From the NCBI GenBank assembly GCA_947478845.1, contig CANJXC010000016.1, positions 1-64,000 on the forward strand: a DNA stretch of 64,000 bases, in the 5' to 3' direction. The translations under genes and the position numbers were made by a program. Within the stretch, counting starts at the first letter, position 1. Every line of letters starts with the position of its first letter. The notes beneath the pieces were generated by a model. It made no database searches and was not told the DNA's origin. It saw nothing but the letters and a program-made list of their open reading frames with translations. This document shows, in pieces, positions 15,336 through 23,975 of this stretch. The stretch is from Spirochaetales bacterium (GTDB lineage: Bacteria > Spirochaetota > Spirochaetia > JABEVK01).

Positions 15336-16640
15336 CTAGTTGTCGCCGCGTTTGCGAAAGGCATCGGCGTGCGCAGGAAACCCTTCGTAGTCGGCGAGGG
15401 TGGTCACAGGGCCACGCAGGGCGTCGTAGCCCCGCCCGGTGGCAAAAATTACCGAGTTGTACTTGATGAAGTCGCGAACGCTCACCGGGCCGAAGGTCTT
15501 GGCGGCCCCTCCGGTGGGGAGGATGGCGTTGGGTCCGGCGGCGTAGTTGGCACCGGAAAACGGAAGGTTTTCGCCCAACAGGATTTCGGAAGCGTTGGTA
15601 ATGAGGCTCAGGGTTTCGAAGGGTTCTTCGGTTTGTATGGAAAGGTGCTCGGGAGCAAACTCGTTGACGATGAATGCGCCTTCCTCGAGGGTTTCGCACA
15701 CCACGATGGCGCCGTAACCGGAGAACACCTGTTTGACAAAGGTGCGCCGGGGTTCCGGTAGGCCCTCGGCCAGCGCCCCGATGTACTGCGCGCTCTGATG
15801 GGCCAACTCTTCGCTGGTGGTGACCAACACCACGCTTGAGTCGCTGCCGTGCTCGGCCTCCACCAAAAGGTCGAGGGCCACTTTCCACGGCTTGGCGGTC
15901 TCATCGGCCAAAAGCATGGACTCCGAAGGACCCGCCGGAAGACCCACATCGACCACACCGGCAAGCAGGCGCTTGGCCGCCGCCACGTACTGGCTCCCGG
16001 GGCCGTTGATTTTCACCACCGGGGCAATGCTTTCGGTGCCGTAGGCGAGAGCCGCAATGGCCTGCGAGCCGCCGGTTTTGTACACCTCGTGGACTCCGCA
16101 AAGCTTGGCCGCATAGAGGCAGGCCGGGTCGATGGTTCCATCGGGCAGGGGAGGGGTGACCAGCACAATGCGTGGCACGCCAGCAATCTGCGCCGGCACC
16201 GCCTGCATGTACACCATGGAAGGAAAGCTCCCGCGGCCTCGCGGCACATAGAGGCCAACTGAGTCGATGGGAAGCGGCCTTTCCCCGGCCATCAGCCCAG
16301 GGCGAACCTCCTGCCAGGTCATTACCTCGGGTTTTTGCGGCAAATGCACCTTGCGCACGTTGGCAATGCAGAAGGCCAGAGCTTCCCTGACTTCCACCGT
16401 GAGAAGTTTCTCGGCGGCGGCAAACTCAGCCTCGGAAACCCGGAGGGGCTTGTTCTTCAGGTCGGTGTTGTCGAACTTCAAGGCATAACGGTAAAGGGCC
16501 TCGTCCCCGTGGGCCTTTACATCGTCCAAGATGGCTTGAACGGCTGGTAGCACCTCGTTGATGTCTTGGCCTGAGCGGCGCAGGAGGCGGGCTTTGGCGG
16601 CTTCCGAAAGGTCGCGCCAACGGGAAACGGGAACAAGCAT
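15336..16640 (-). CDS. hisD: Histidinol dehydrogenase
   Basis: Catalyses the last two NAD-dependent oxidations of histidine synthesis. The ~434-aa protein has the normal length and the expected landmarks: GLYVPRGRGSFPSMVYM, KTGGSQAIAALAYGT, INGPGSQYV, AGPSESMLLAD with zinc ligands, AEHGSDSSVVLVT, NEFAPEHLSI and the closing GPVSVRDFIKY. GAGG lies upstream of both ATG 16640 and a TTG one codon earlier (16643); either may be used. No other his genes are adjacent. A small inverted repeat CTCAC-AAA-GTGAG sits just before the start (16650-16662). Confidence 0.95.
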   Translation of the reverse strand: MLVPVSRWRDLSEAAKARLLRRSGQDINEVLPAVQAILDDVKAHGDEALYRYALKFDNTDLKNKPLRVSEAEFAAAEKLLTVEVREALAFCIANVRKVHLPQKPEVMTWQEVRPGLMAGERPLPIDSVGLYVPRGRGSFPSMVYMQAVPAQIAGVPRIVLVTPPLPDGTIDPACLYAAKLCGVHEVYKTGGSQAIAALAYGTESIAPVVKINGPGSQYVAAAKRLLAGVVDVGLPAGPSESMLLADETAKPWKVALDLLVEAEHGSDSSVVLVTTSEELAHQSAQYIGALAEGLPEPRRTFVKQVFSGYGAIVVCETLEEGAFIVNEFAPEHLSIQTEEPFETLSLITNASEILLGENLPFSGANYAAGPNAILPTGGAAKTFGPVSVRDFIKYNSVIFATGRGYDALRGPVTTLADYEGFPAHADAFRKRGDN

Positions 16641-16686
16641 CAAAATACCTCACAAAGTGAGAGTATCGGAAACCTCGGGCGCGTGC

Positions 16687-17358
16687 CTATCGTTTCAGTT
16701 CTACGGTGGGAGCCTCGGGCGCTGCCGGGGCCACAGGCGCTAATGGAGCCACGCCAACAGAGACAACCTTGGCCGTGGGTGGCGCTAACTTTGCCACCTG
16801 ACGTTGCACCAGCGACAGCTGCGCCACCTTGCCACCATCGAGGGTGCCATGAACGGATGTGGCGTAGGCGCCTGGCTGAATCTGCACTTCCACAATTTTG
16901 GTAACCTCGTTAGCGCCCGCGAGTTCGCCATAGACCCGGCTCCAGGTACCGGTGGTTCCCAGCGCCCCATCGGTCCACGGCTTGAACAGCACCTGCAACT
17001 GACGCAGACGCACCGTCCTTCCCGCCACCGTGCACAACAAGCGCAGGCCCGCAACGGCGCTTCCGGTTTTCTCTACCCGCACTGTTTGAGCTGGTTTGGT
17101 CCCTTTCCAGGTTCCCACGACTGCCAAAGCGAGATTGCCCTCGCCGGCCAGGGTAGCCGTCAATTCCGCAATTGCCGACAAGGGACCTGTTGCGGGCAGT
17201 TCAAACCCCACCAAAACACCCAAAAGCGTCGAATCGCCCTGAGAAAAAGCCAACCCATCGGCGTTTGAAACTGGAAGGGGAAGGTAGGTCAGCGATTGAG
17301 ACGAAACCGGCACCCCGGCGAGCGCCAAAAGCGCGAACAGGACAACTGTGAGTTTCAA
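16687..17358 (-). CDS. Exported protein of unknown function, Ala/Pro-rich tail
   Basis: A 223-aa protein with an apparent signal peptide (MKLTVVLFALLALAG, cleavage near SSQS). The middle is beta-rich with no domain I recognise, and the last ~25 residues are a low-complexity Ala/Pro/Val tail. The start is TTG at 17358 overlapping the stop of the upstream gene (TTGA); no ATG is available without losing the signal peptide. Coupling to the upstream exported protein suggests a joint envelope or periplasmic role. Confidence 0.7.
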   Translation of the reverse strand: MKLTVVLFALLALAGVPVSSQSLTYLPLPVSNADGLAFSQGDSTLLGVLVGFELPATGPLSAIAELTATLAGEGNLALAVVGTWKGTKPAQTVRVEKTGSAVAGLRLLCTVAGRTVRLRQLQVLFKPWTDGALGTTGTWSRVYGELAGANEVTKIVEVQIQPGAYATSVHGTLDGGKVAQLSLVQRQVAKLAPPTAKVVSVGVAPLAPVAPAAPEAPTVELKR

Positions 17359-17939
17359 TTTTTTTGGTTGTCGGGAAGGAACATCATCATCGATTCCTTG
17401 TGCGCAGTCGTGGTGCGGTGGCCTAGATTGCTCCAGGTGAGGGGCAGGGTGCTCTTGGTGACAAGCGCGGCGCCGTACGAGCCGATTTCCGGCGCCTTGG
17501 CCTCGATAAAATTGGCAGTATCGGGATACTCCACCACGGCAGTGAGTCCGCCTCGGGCCACCTCGACGCGGTTGAGGTTGGGGGGAAAGGCAAGCGACTG
17601 CGAATCGAACACCACCAGCATCATGTAACGCGACCAGTCGAAGCGCGGCCGCTGCAGTAGCAGATCCTTGTTTGGCCCCGGGTTTGTGGGCCGTGTAACA
17701 TCCAAGAGGGGCAAATACGAAAGAAAATGCTCAAACTCCGCTTGGTTGGTGAGTAGCATCGAAGCAGGTTCTGTGGGAACCATGGAAGAAGACACCAACA
17801 TCTTGGCCGGGCCGCCAAAACGCTGAATGATCTCCAGCCCCTGATTGGGAAGCTTGGGAGCCGCCGACAAAGCCTCGGCCGTCAGACCCAAGGGAGTGAC
17901 TATCACAGCCAAAAAACCAAAAACCAACGAGAGCCGCAT
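17355..17939 (-). CDS. Exported protein of unknown function (weakly PrcB-like)
   Basis: A 194-aa protein beginning MRLSLVFGFLAVIVTP with a signal peptide ending near residue 25. The pattern of a buried aromatic strand (FDWSRYMMLVVFDSQ) followed by a VEVARGGLTAVVEY strand is weakly like the C-terminal domain of PrcB-type proteins; I would not rely on it. ATG 17939 is chosen over longer frames because it gives the signal peptide and lies seven bases after a -10 box. It overlaps the next gene by four bases. Confidence 0.65.
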   Translation of the reverse strand: MRLSLVFGFLAVIVTPLGLTAEALSAAPKLPNQGLEIIQRFGGPAKMLVSSSMVPTEPASMLLTNQAEFEHFLSYLPLLDVTRPTNPGPNKDLLLQRPRFDWSRYMMLVVFDSQSLAFPPNLNRVEVARGGLTAVVEYPDTANFIEAKAPEIGSYGAALVTKSTLPLTWSNLGHRTTTAHKESMMMFLPDNQKN

Positions 17940-17946
17940 GCGAAAA

Positions 17947-17975
17947 AGCCTAACCGGGCTTGGACCAAGGGTCAA
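17947..17975 (-). promoter_or_regulatory. Promoter of the exported-protein pair (predicted leaderless)
   Basis: Leftward TTGACC (17975-17970), 17-base spacer, TAGGCT (17952-17947), then seven bases to ATG 17939. No Shine-Dalgarno is present. Confidence 0.5.
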
Positions 17976-18005
17976 CCGTTGGGCTAAGATACTCCCGGAG
18001 GAACC

Positions 18006-18608
18006 ATGGACAATCTCAACCTCGGCCGTCAGGAGTTCGGACGGCTGCAAGACAAGGGCAGCCTACCTAGCCGTGACGAGGCCCTCGGCCTGCTCAACAC
18101 TTGGGTCGACAACGAGCGCCTGCGCCTGCACATGCATCAGGTGGCTGCTCTGCTCGAAGCGTGGGCCCGCGATACCCTCGCCTTACCCGCTGCAGAAGTC
18201 GATAAGTGGTACCTGGCCGGTTTGCTCCACGATGCCGATTGGGACAAGTGGCCCGAAACCCACCCCCAAAAAATCATCGAGCACCTCGAGACCGGCCATC
18301 ACGACCCCGAACTCATTCACGCCATCGCGGCCCATGGCCCCCGGCATTTCGGGGTTGCCGCCATCAATGAACTCGATCGCATGATTTTTGCCTTCGATGA
18401 ACTATCAGGTTTTGTTCACGCCTGCAGTCTGGTCCGTCCCGAAAAGTATGTTGGCATGGAAGTCAGCTCCGTCAAGAAAAAGCTCAAAAACCCCGGTTTT
18501 GCCGCCCAGGTAGACCGCCAAGACATCGCCGAAGGAGCCCAAGGCGCGGGTGTGGACCTCGACGACCTCATCTCCTTCGTGATCGCGACGCAAAAAGACC
18601 TCCGGTGA
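18006..18608 (+). CDS. HD-domain hydrolase
   Basis: A 200-aa soluble protein of the HD metal-dependent phosphohydrolase superfamily. The metal site can be followed as HMHQVAAL near residue 38, LLHDADWDKWPETHP near residue 74 (the HD pair), HH at about 99 and the HAIAAHG helix near residue 107. Members cleave phosphate from nucleotides or related small molecules; the substrate is unknown. GGAGG lies just before the ATG. It diverges from the exported-protein pair across a 66-base gap. Confidence 0.82.
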   Translation: MDNLNLGRQEFGRLQDKGSLPSRDEALGLLNTWVDNERLRLHMHQVAALLEAWARDTLALPAAEVDKWYLAGLLHDADWDKWPETHPQKIIEHLETGHHDPELIHAIAAHGPRHFGVAAINELDRMIFAFDELSGFVHACSLVRPEKYVGMEVSSVKKKLKNPGFAAQVDRQDIAEGAQGAGVDLDDLISFVIATQKDLR

Positions 18609-18710
18609 CCAATTGCTCGTTTGCGCTGGACACCCCCCGGGGTTTTTTGTATATTCACCTTCGCTGACCATCGAGCACGGTTTGGCCCGGTTGAGTTCCC
18701 AGAACGGAGC

Positions 18711-18841
18711 AACCACCAAAGCGTAGTGAGGATGGTGCCGGGTGAGGCTGAGACGAAGGAGAAGCGGAGCGTATTTGTCTACGCGAGCATTCGATCGAGT
18801 CGAAGACGATAGCCGGTGCCGCCGCAGTAGCTTTGGTGGTT
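18711..18841. other. 12-bp inverted repeat enclosing 107 bases
   Basis: AACCACCAAAGC (18711-18722) is repeated exactly inverted at 18830-18841, just upstream of tRNA-Cys. The enclosed bases are rich in G and A on the plus strand. No gene is evident in 18609-18855, and the arms could close a long stem in RNA. Confidence 0.6.
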
Positions 18842-18855
18842 GTGACGTGATACCC

Positions 18856-18927
18856 GGCGCCGTACCCAAGTGGTAAGGGAGAGCTCTGCAAAAGCTTCAT
18901 TCAGCGGTTCGAATCCGCTCGGTGCCT
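18856..18927 (+). tRNA. tRNA-Cys (anticodon GCA)
   Basis: The acceptor GGCGCCG pairs with CGGTGCC with one G-U. The D arm is CCC/GGG. The anticodon stem GAGCT/AGCTT surrounds loop CTGCAAA (anticodon GCA), and the T arm is AGCGG-TTCGAAT-CCGCT. No encoded CCA. A strong terminator follows seven bases later. Confidence 0.93.
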
Positions 18928-18933
18928 GACAAC

Positions 18934-18968
18934 GCAAAAGACCCCGCCTCGGCGGGGTCTTTTGCTTA
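18934..18968 (+). terminator. Terminator of tRNA-Cys
   Basis: A perfect 15-bp stem (GCAAAAGACCCCGCC, 18934-18948, pairing with 18951-18965) closes a two-base loop. The T run is inside the right arm, so it can work in both directions. A shorter relative of the core occurs at 19870-19885. Confidence 0.9.
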
Positions 18969-19145
18969 TGTCTGACGAAGCTTTGCTTCGTCCACAAAAC
19001 AGTTGGCAAAAGCCAAACTCTAGGTTGGTAGTACGCCAGCTTCGGCGCTTTCTTTTGCTTATGTCTGACGAAGCTTTGCTTCGTCCACAAAACAGTTGGC
19101 GGAAGCCAAACTCCAGGTTGGTAGTACGCCCGCTTCCGCGGGGTC
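18960..19145. repeat. Two tandem copies of a 93-bp structured unit
   Basis: The unit starts TTTTGCTTATG at 18960 and again at 19053, with a few substitutions between copies. Each copy contains the hairpin GACGAAGC-TTT-GCTTCGTC (18974-18992; 19067-19085) and a second CCAA...TTGG stem. Copy 1 begins inside the tRNA-Cys terminator. Nothing coding is credible here; 19146-19244 shows nothing further. Confidence 0.85.
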
Positions 19146-19244
19146 CTAACCCGAAGGATAAGCCGATCTACCTCTATTTCAAATCTCGACAGAACTGAAT
19201 GTCAATGAGTGGACTAGCAACGTTACAGCTACCTTTTCAATGAC

Positions 19245-19274
19245 TCGACGTCACCCCACTTGAACCCGTATACT
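19245..19274 (+). promoter_or_regulatory. Promoter of the MNT gene (predicted leaderless)
   Basis: TCGACG (19245-19250), 18-base spacer, TATACT (19269-19274), then six bases to ATG 19281, with no Shine-Dalgarno. Confidence 0.45.
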
Positions 19275-19280
19275 TGTCGA

Positions 19281-19586
19281 ATGGATGCTGCAATCGTCGT
19301 TGGACTTCAAAAAGCAAAAGCCGCTTTTCCCGGGGCTGACCTCATCGTCTTCGGCTCGCAAGCCCGCGGTTCGTTGCGCCCAGGAAGCGACTTGGACGTC
19401 TGCGCGCTTTTCCCGACGCTCACCAAAGACGCATTCGAACTTGCCTACGACGTGAGCACGGAGATCCACCGGCATCTCGACTTGGCCCTAGACGTTGTAG
19501 TGTGTGATCGTCAGCAGTTCAATGCTCGAAGCCAAGAGACCTGGACGCTGGAATACCAGATCCGTGCCGAAGGGGTTATCGTCTGA
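19281..19586 (+). CDS. MNT-domain nucleotidyltransferase (MntA-like antitoxin)
   Basis: A 101-aa minimal nucleotidyltransferase with the family signature FGSQARGSLRPGSDLD near residues 25-40 and a third acidic strand (LALDVVVCD). In MNT-HEPN pairs this protein adenylylates and so silences the HEPN ribonuclease. Here the HEPN partner directly downstream is broken, so the antitoxin is an orphan. ATG 19281 gives the usual start and fits the -10 box at 19269. Stretches of this sort are common in accessory DNA. Confidence 0.82.
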   Translation: MDAAIVVGLQKAKAAFPGADLIVFGSQARGSLRPGSDLDVCALFPTLTKDAFELAYDVSTEIHRHLDLALDVVVCDRQQFNARSQETWTLEYQIRAEGVIV

Positions 19587-19720
19587 TTTCCAAGCCAGCA
19601 ACTAAGGAGTGGGTCACGTTTGCCGAACATGATCGCGATGCCGTAATGGTTCTCTCGGAGGCGCACTCGCCGGTGCGTTCCCTGAACTTCGCAGTATCGA
19701 AAGAGAGTGCGGTATGTTGA
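19583..19720 (+). pseudogene. HEPN-domain toxin fragment
   Basis: Overlapping the MNT stop, one frame reads ISKPATKEWVTFAEHDRDAV and continues for about 45 codons to a TGA at 19718. This is the opening helix of a HEPN protein (W..FAE.D..A pattern). The catalytic RX4-6H region is absent, and no ATG, GTG or TTG is available at the expected start (the codon there is CTG). Confidence 0.55.
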
Positions 19721-20361
<641 letters not shown>

Positions 20362-20461
20362 CTGACACTGAAAGTGATACTGCTGCGCAGAATCACTAAG
20401 TCAATACAGGATTGCACTATTGGCGCATCGCCGGCGATTATGGTGTACACGGAGGCTACTT

Positions 20462-21133
20462 ATGAACATCAACCTGACCGAAATTGCCGTTGTCGTCGAC
20501 CGAAGCGGTTCGATGCACGAAATCTGGACCGACACCCTCGGAGGACTCAAGCAGTTCCTTGCCGATCAGCAGAAGCTCGAAGGCGAGGCCAACTTTAACC
20601 TCAATGTTTTCGACAACGAGTTCCTACCCCTAGTGAGCCGTTTGCCCATCAGGCAGGTTGATCTCGAGAAGTTCGAGTTCCCGCCCCGGGGAAACACCGC
20701 GCTCTACGACGCCATCGGGCGTACCGTGAGCACCCTCGCGCAGCAGATAGCCTCCACCAAAGAAACGGAACGGCCGGCAAAAGTGGTGGTGGCAATCTTT
20801 ACCGATGGAGCCGAAAACGCTTCGAGCGAGTACAACCGCAAACGGGTCTTTGAGCTGATCCAGCAGAAAGAGACGCAAGACGGCTGGAGTTTTCTGTACA
20901 TGGCCGCCGGCAAGGAGGCTATGATCGAGGGTGAGCACTTGGGAATCCAGAGCAACAAACGAGTTTTGTACGAGGCTACGGGCGAGGAAGCCAAATTGGC
21001 CTACGAAAACCTAACCGAAGTTGTAGCGTCAAACCGTGCCTCCTCAGTAAACGAGTTTCGGGCAAGCCGCGACACCATGAATCTTACCGAGAGCTTCGCC
21101 AGGAAGAAGGCCGCCAAGGCGAAGAAAGTTTAA
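20462..21133 (+). CDS. VWA-domain protein
   Basis: A 223-aa soluble von Willebrand factor A domain with an intact metal-ion-dependent adhesion site: VVVDRSGSMHEIW near residue 10, the threonine in GNTALYDAI near residue 80 and the aspartate in IFTDGAENAS near residue 120. It has no signal peptide, so it acts in the cytoplasm. Stand-alone VWA proteins often work with MoxR-type ATPases, but none is near. GGAGG precedes ATG 20462; the C-terminal 20 residues are lysine-rich. The gene is followed by mgsA, 55 bases on. Confidence 0.85.
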   Translation: MNINLTEIAVVVDRSGSMHEIWTDTLGGLKQFLADQQKLEGEANFNLNVFDNEFLPLVSRLPIRQVDLEKFEFPPRGNTALYDAIGRTVSTLAQQIASTKETERPAKVVVAIFTDGAENASSEYNRKRVFELIQQKETQDGWSFLYMAAGKEAMIEGEHLGIQSNKRVLYEATGEEAKLAYENLTEVVASNRASSVNEFRASRDTMNLTESFARKKAAKAKKV

Positions 21134-21161
21134 CTCAGCACAGACCCGCAAAACTGGTGTA

Positions 21162-21177
21162 GTGTGAATTAACACAC
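21162..21177 (+). promoter_or_regulatory. Small hairpin before the mgsA ribosome site
   Basis: GTGTG (21162-21166) and CACAC (21173-21177) can pair around AATTAA directly upstream of the AGGAG of mgsA. It may affect translation; this is speculative. Confidence 0.3.
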
Positions 21178-21188
21178 AGGAGTTTCCT

Positions 21189-21644
21189 ATGAACATCGCC
21201 TTGGTCGCGCACGACAACCAGAAGAAGGACATGGCAGAATGGGTTGGTTTCAATTACCAAACGCTCGCCCAGCATCACCTGATCTGCACCGGAACCACCG
21301 GACGCATTGTTGACGAGTCGATGACTGCCATGGCCAAAGGCCACGGCCTCACCATGGCCCTCAACCTGACAAAGCTGAGTTCCGGACCGCTAGGCGGCGA
21401 CCAGCAACTCGGCGCGCTCATCACCGAGGGAAAAGTCGACCTGATGATTTTCTGGTGGGACCCTATGCAGCCCCAGCCTCACGATGTGGATGTGAAGGCC
21501 CTTCTGCGCCTTTCGGTGCTTTATAACCTACCCTCGGCCTGCAACAGGGCTACTGCCGACTTCCTGATCAGTTCGCCGCTGTTTGCCAATGGTTACGAAA
21601 AAAAACCGGTGGACTTTTCCCTTTACGTCAATCGGGTGGTCTAG
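21189..21644 (+). CDS. mgsA: Methylglyoxal synthase
   Basis: A 151-aa enzyme that turns dihydroxyacetone phosphate into methylglyoxal and phosphate, a bypass used when sugar phosphates build up. Landmarks are MNIALVAHDNQKKDM, the phosphate-binding TGTTGR, LSSGPLGGDQQLGA with the catalytic aspartate, and FWWDPMQPQPHDVDV. Length and order are normal. CAGGAG precedes the ATG. The many VOC-fold (glyoxalase-like) genes further right could be relevant to methylglyoxal handling, but none is a recognisable glyoxalase I. Confidence 0.95.
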   Translation: MNIALVAHDNQKKDMAEWVGFNYQTLAQHHLICTGTTGRIVDESMTAMAKGHGLTMALNLTKLSSGPLGGDQQLGALITEGKVDLMIFWWDPMQPQPHDVDVKALLRLSVLYNLPSACNRATADFLISSPLFANGYEKKPVDFSLYVNRVV

Positions 21645-21683
21645 GAGGCAAAAATGCGCCGGCCCCTGTGGCCCTTGGGAGAC

Positions 21684-21724
21684 AAAAAAAAAGGTAACAC
21701 CCCGGAAAATCCCGAGGTGTTACC
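21684..21724 (-). terminator. Terminator of the YHYH gene
   Basis: GGTAACACC (21693-21701) pairs with GGTGTTACC (21716-21724), extended inward by CGG/CCG. Leftward it is followed by nine T residues. It ends the YHYH-protein transcript 18 bases after the stop codon and also sits just past mgsA. Confidence 0.85.
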
Positions 21725-21741
21725 GCTAAAGCACTTTTACC

Positions 21742-22710
21742 TTATTGGGTGATGGTGCCCTTCTTGCCGCCGAGGTATTTGCCCACGAGGTAGAATACCG
21801 GAACGACGGTTCCCGACTTAGACCCTTTTCTCTCCTGAGTGGTTTTCAGGTAGTAATTCGCAACCGCGCGATAATGAGGCAGACCGCTCGGTGTGGGGTC
21901 CTGTTCGTTGCTGACCCAGTTGTTGAGCGTGGCATTCCCATTGGGCTTGTCCATCGAACCCTTGCCATCGATGACGTACTTTCCGTTGTCATCCTGAGTT
22001 CCGTAGATGGGAAAACCGTCGAGGGCGATACCGATCAGTTCATTGTGGTAGCCGGAAGAGGGAATCAACTCGGCTGGTTCGGTATGGTAGTGGTAGATTC
22101 CCCTATCGGTAGGGTGGGCGTCATGATTGTCGAAAGTCGAAACTTCGTTCGCAAGGTAGTCCGGCGGAGCCGCAACGTTGTTAAAAATTACCAGTCCGTC
22201 CACAGCAATTCCGATGATCCCCATGGGACACTCGATGGCCGTAGAGTTCAGATTAGGCGAGGCGAGGGTTGGCTTAGATGGAACAACCAAAGTGACCGAC
22301 AACTCCTTGATCTTGTTTGGGTTGAGGTCTTTAGGCATACCGTCGGTAGTGTAGCGGGCATGGCCTGAGCCCCAGTAAGGTGAAGTATAGGGAGGTAAAC
22401 TCCGGGTTTGAAGTACGACGTTGCCGTCCTTCATGTAGGCCCGGATACCGTGAAAATTATCCTTGATCCAGGCCGGAACATCTGCATCAATATTGGTCGT
22501 GATGACTCCGCTGGTAAGGTCGGGAACATCGCTCCCTAGCTTGGCAGCACTCGACTGCTGGCCACCGGGACCACCTGAGCCGCCTGGGCCACCGCCGGGA
22601 GGAGGGCCTTTTTGACCAGGGGGCGGCGGAGCCGGCTGAGCGTACACAGGTAAGCTTACGCCCACCACCGCCACTACCACGAGAAACAAGATTCTTCGCA
22701 TCGAAATCAT
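21742..22710 (-). CDS. Exported YHYH-domain protein
   Basis: A 322-aa secreted protein. A signal peptide (MRRILFLVVVAVVGV, cleavage near VYAQ) precedes a Gly/Pro-rich linker of ~35 residues and a YHYH domain with the naming motif IYHYHTEP near residue 205, plus GIALDGFPIYG. The domain occurs in surface or periplasmic proteins of unknown function; the histidines suggest metal binding. GAGAGG lies seven bases before ATG 22710. A good terminator follows. Confidence 0.85.
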   Translation of the reverse strand: MISMRRILFLVVVAVVGVSLPVYAQPAPPPPGQKGPPPGGGPGGSGGPGGQQSSAAKLGSDVPDLTSGVITTNIDADVPAWIKDNFHGIRAYMKDGNVVLQTRSLPPYTSPYWGSGHARYTTDGMPKDLNPNKIKELSVTLVVPSKPTLASPNLNSTAIECPMGIIGIAVDGLVIFNNVAAPPDYLANEVSTFDNHDAHPTDRGIYHYHTEPAELIPSSGYHNELIGIALDGFPIYGTQDDNGKYVIDGKGSMDKPNGNATLNNWVSNEQDPTPSGLPHYRAVANYYLKTTQERKGSKSGTVVPVFYLVGKYLGGKKGTITQ

Positions 22711-22796
22711 TCCTTAACCTCTCTACACCCGTCTTGCGGATATAACAGTAACCTAGTCGGGAAGTGGCTTTTCGGTCAACCTTTTGACCTATCAGG

Positions 22797-23825
22797 TCAC
22801 TTCACAGGCTTGGGGTTGCGCTCGCCAAAACCCCACTGATGCCAGTAAGGATAAATGGTAGGTGTTTGGCTCACGGCATCCAGGCGCGCTACCTGTTCGG
22901 CAGAAAGATTCCAACCCACGGCGCCCAAGTTGTCTTTCAATTGCTCTTCATTGCGGGCACCGAGCACGACGGTACTGACGGTAGGGCGCTGGAGCAACCA
23001 GTTGAGCGCCACCTGCGAACAGCTCTTACCGGTTTCCGTGGCCACCAACCACAAAGTATCGACGAGGGTGTACAGAAACTCGTCGGGAACGTCAGGGCCT
23101 TCGGCAGCGCCTTGGTCAACGCGGCTTCCGTGCGGAATTGGCTGCCCTCGGCGGAACTTGCCGCTCAAACGCCCTTGCGATAAGGGACCCCAAACCATGG
23201 AACCGACGTTTTGATCGAGAGCCAGCGGCATCAGTTCCCACTCCAATTCGCGGCGAAGGAGAGAATAGTGCACCTGCTGTACCGTAAAACGCGGCCACCC
23301 ATGGTGCTTGGCCTCTCCCAAGGCCTTCATGAGGTGCCAGCCGGAATAATTGGAGCAGCCTGTTTCCCTGACCTTTCCGCTCTGCACCAGCGCATCGAGG
23401 GTACGAAGAGTTTCGTCGACGGCGGTCTTGGCATCAAAGCCGTGAAGGATGAACAGGTCCAGATAGTCGGTTCCCAGACGCTTCAGGCTTCCCTCCACCG
23501 ACCGCATCAGGTGATGGCGGGAGTGGCCCACGTCGTTGGTCTCGCCGCTCATACGGAAACTCGCCTTCGTGGAAATCAGCGCTTTGTCGCGGCGGCCCTT
23601 CAAGGCGGCCCCCAAGATCTCTTCCGACTGCCCGTGCGAATACACGTCGGCGGTGTCGAACAAATTTACCCCGGCCTCAAGGCAGAGGTCCACCAGTCGA
23701 GTGGCTTCGGCCAAATCGGAACGGCCCCATTTGCCAAAAAACTCGTGATTTCCGCCGAAGGTACCGGTGCCGAAACTCAGCGCAGACACATTGAGGCCCG
23801 ATCGGCCTAATACTCGATATTCCAT
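22797..23825 (-). CDS. Aldo/keto reductase, first of two in the cluster
   Basis: A 342-aa NADPH-dependent oxidoreductase with a TIM-barrel fold. It has LSFGTGTFGG, then FDTADVYSHGQSEEILG with catalytic Asp and Tyr near residues 53-58, the lysine in ISTKASF near 83, and the histidine in LFILHGFD near 125. ATG 23825 is chosen for the AAGGGG site ahead of it; longer frames have none. It diverges from the VOC-LacI genes across a promoter region carrying two LacI-type operators, so it probably belongs to the same regulon. The substrate is unknown, probably a sugar-derived carbonyl. Confidence 0.88.
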   Translation of the reverse strand: MEYRVLGRSGLNVSALSFGTGTFGGNHEFFGKWGRSDLAEATRLVDLCLEAGVNLFDTADVYSHGQSEEILGAALKGRRDKALISTKASFRMSGETNDVGHSRHHLMRSVEGSLKRLGTDYLDLFILHGFDAKTAVDETLRTLDALVQSGKVRETGCSNYSGWHLMKALGEAKHHGWPRFTVQQVHYSLLRRELEWELMPLALDQNVGSMVWGPLSQGRLSGKFRRGQPIPHGSRVDQGAAEGPDVPDEFLYTLVDTLWLVATETGKSCSQVALNWLLQRPTVSTVVLGARNEEQLKDNLGAVGWNLSAEQVARLDAVSQTPTIYPYWHQWGFGERNPKPVK

Positions 23826-23917
23826 TGTGTTTTCCCCTTTGCCTAGATAGCTCATCAAATTGATCAAAAATCTTATTGACAATTATGGTTTATGCCCTGA
23901 TAGTCGAATTGTCAAGA

Positions 23918-23929
23918 GAACGCGTGTTC
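23918..23929. promoter_or_regulatory. LacI-type operator O1
   Basis: GAACGCGTGTTC, one base from a perfect palindrome. It lies between a TTGTCA -35 (23909-23914) and a TATTTT -10 (23931-23936) for the rightward VOC-LacI transcript, where binding would block RNA polymerase. Confidence 0.75.
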
Positions 23930-23938
23930 GTATTTTAA

Positions 23939-23950
23939 GAACACGTGTTC
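23939..23950. promoter_or_regulatory. LacI-type operator O2
   Basis: GAACACGTGTTC, a perfect 12-bp palindrome, centred 21 bp (two helical turns) from O1 and just after the -10 box. The same 12 bases recur at 25532-25543. Confidence 0.8.
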
Positions 23951-23975
23951 GTAGTTTGTTGAAGGAAGTTTCTTC

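Noticed and set aside
13625-15888. Long open frames overlapping pyrFE, folC and hisD in other frames
   Set aside because: Shadows of the three recognised genes in GC-rich DNA; the part upstream of ATG 15327 in the folC frame lies inside hisD.
18655-19198. Several 60-100-codon frames around tRNA-Cys
   Set aside because: They cross the tRNA, the terminator and the 93-bp repeats; repeated peptides again reflect repeated DNA.
23876-23915. Inverted repeat TTGACAATT/AATTGTCAA as a fourth operator
   Set aside because: It does not resemble the three matched palindromes and may only be a pair of opposed -35 boxes.
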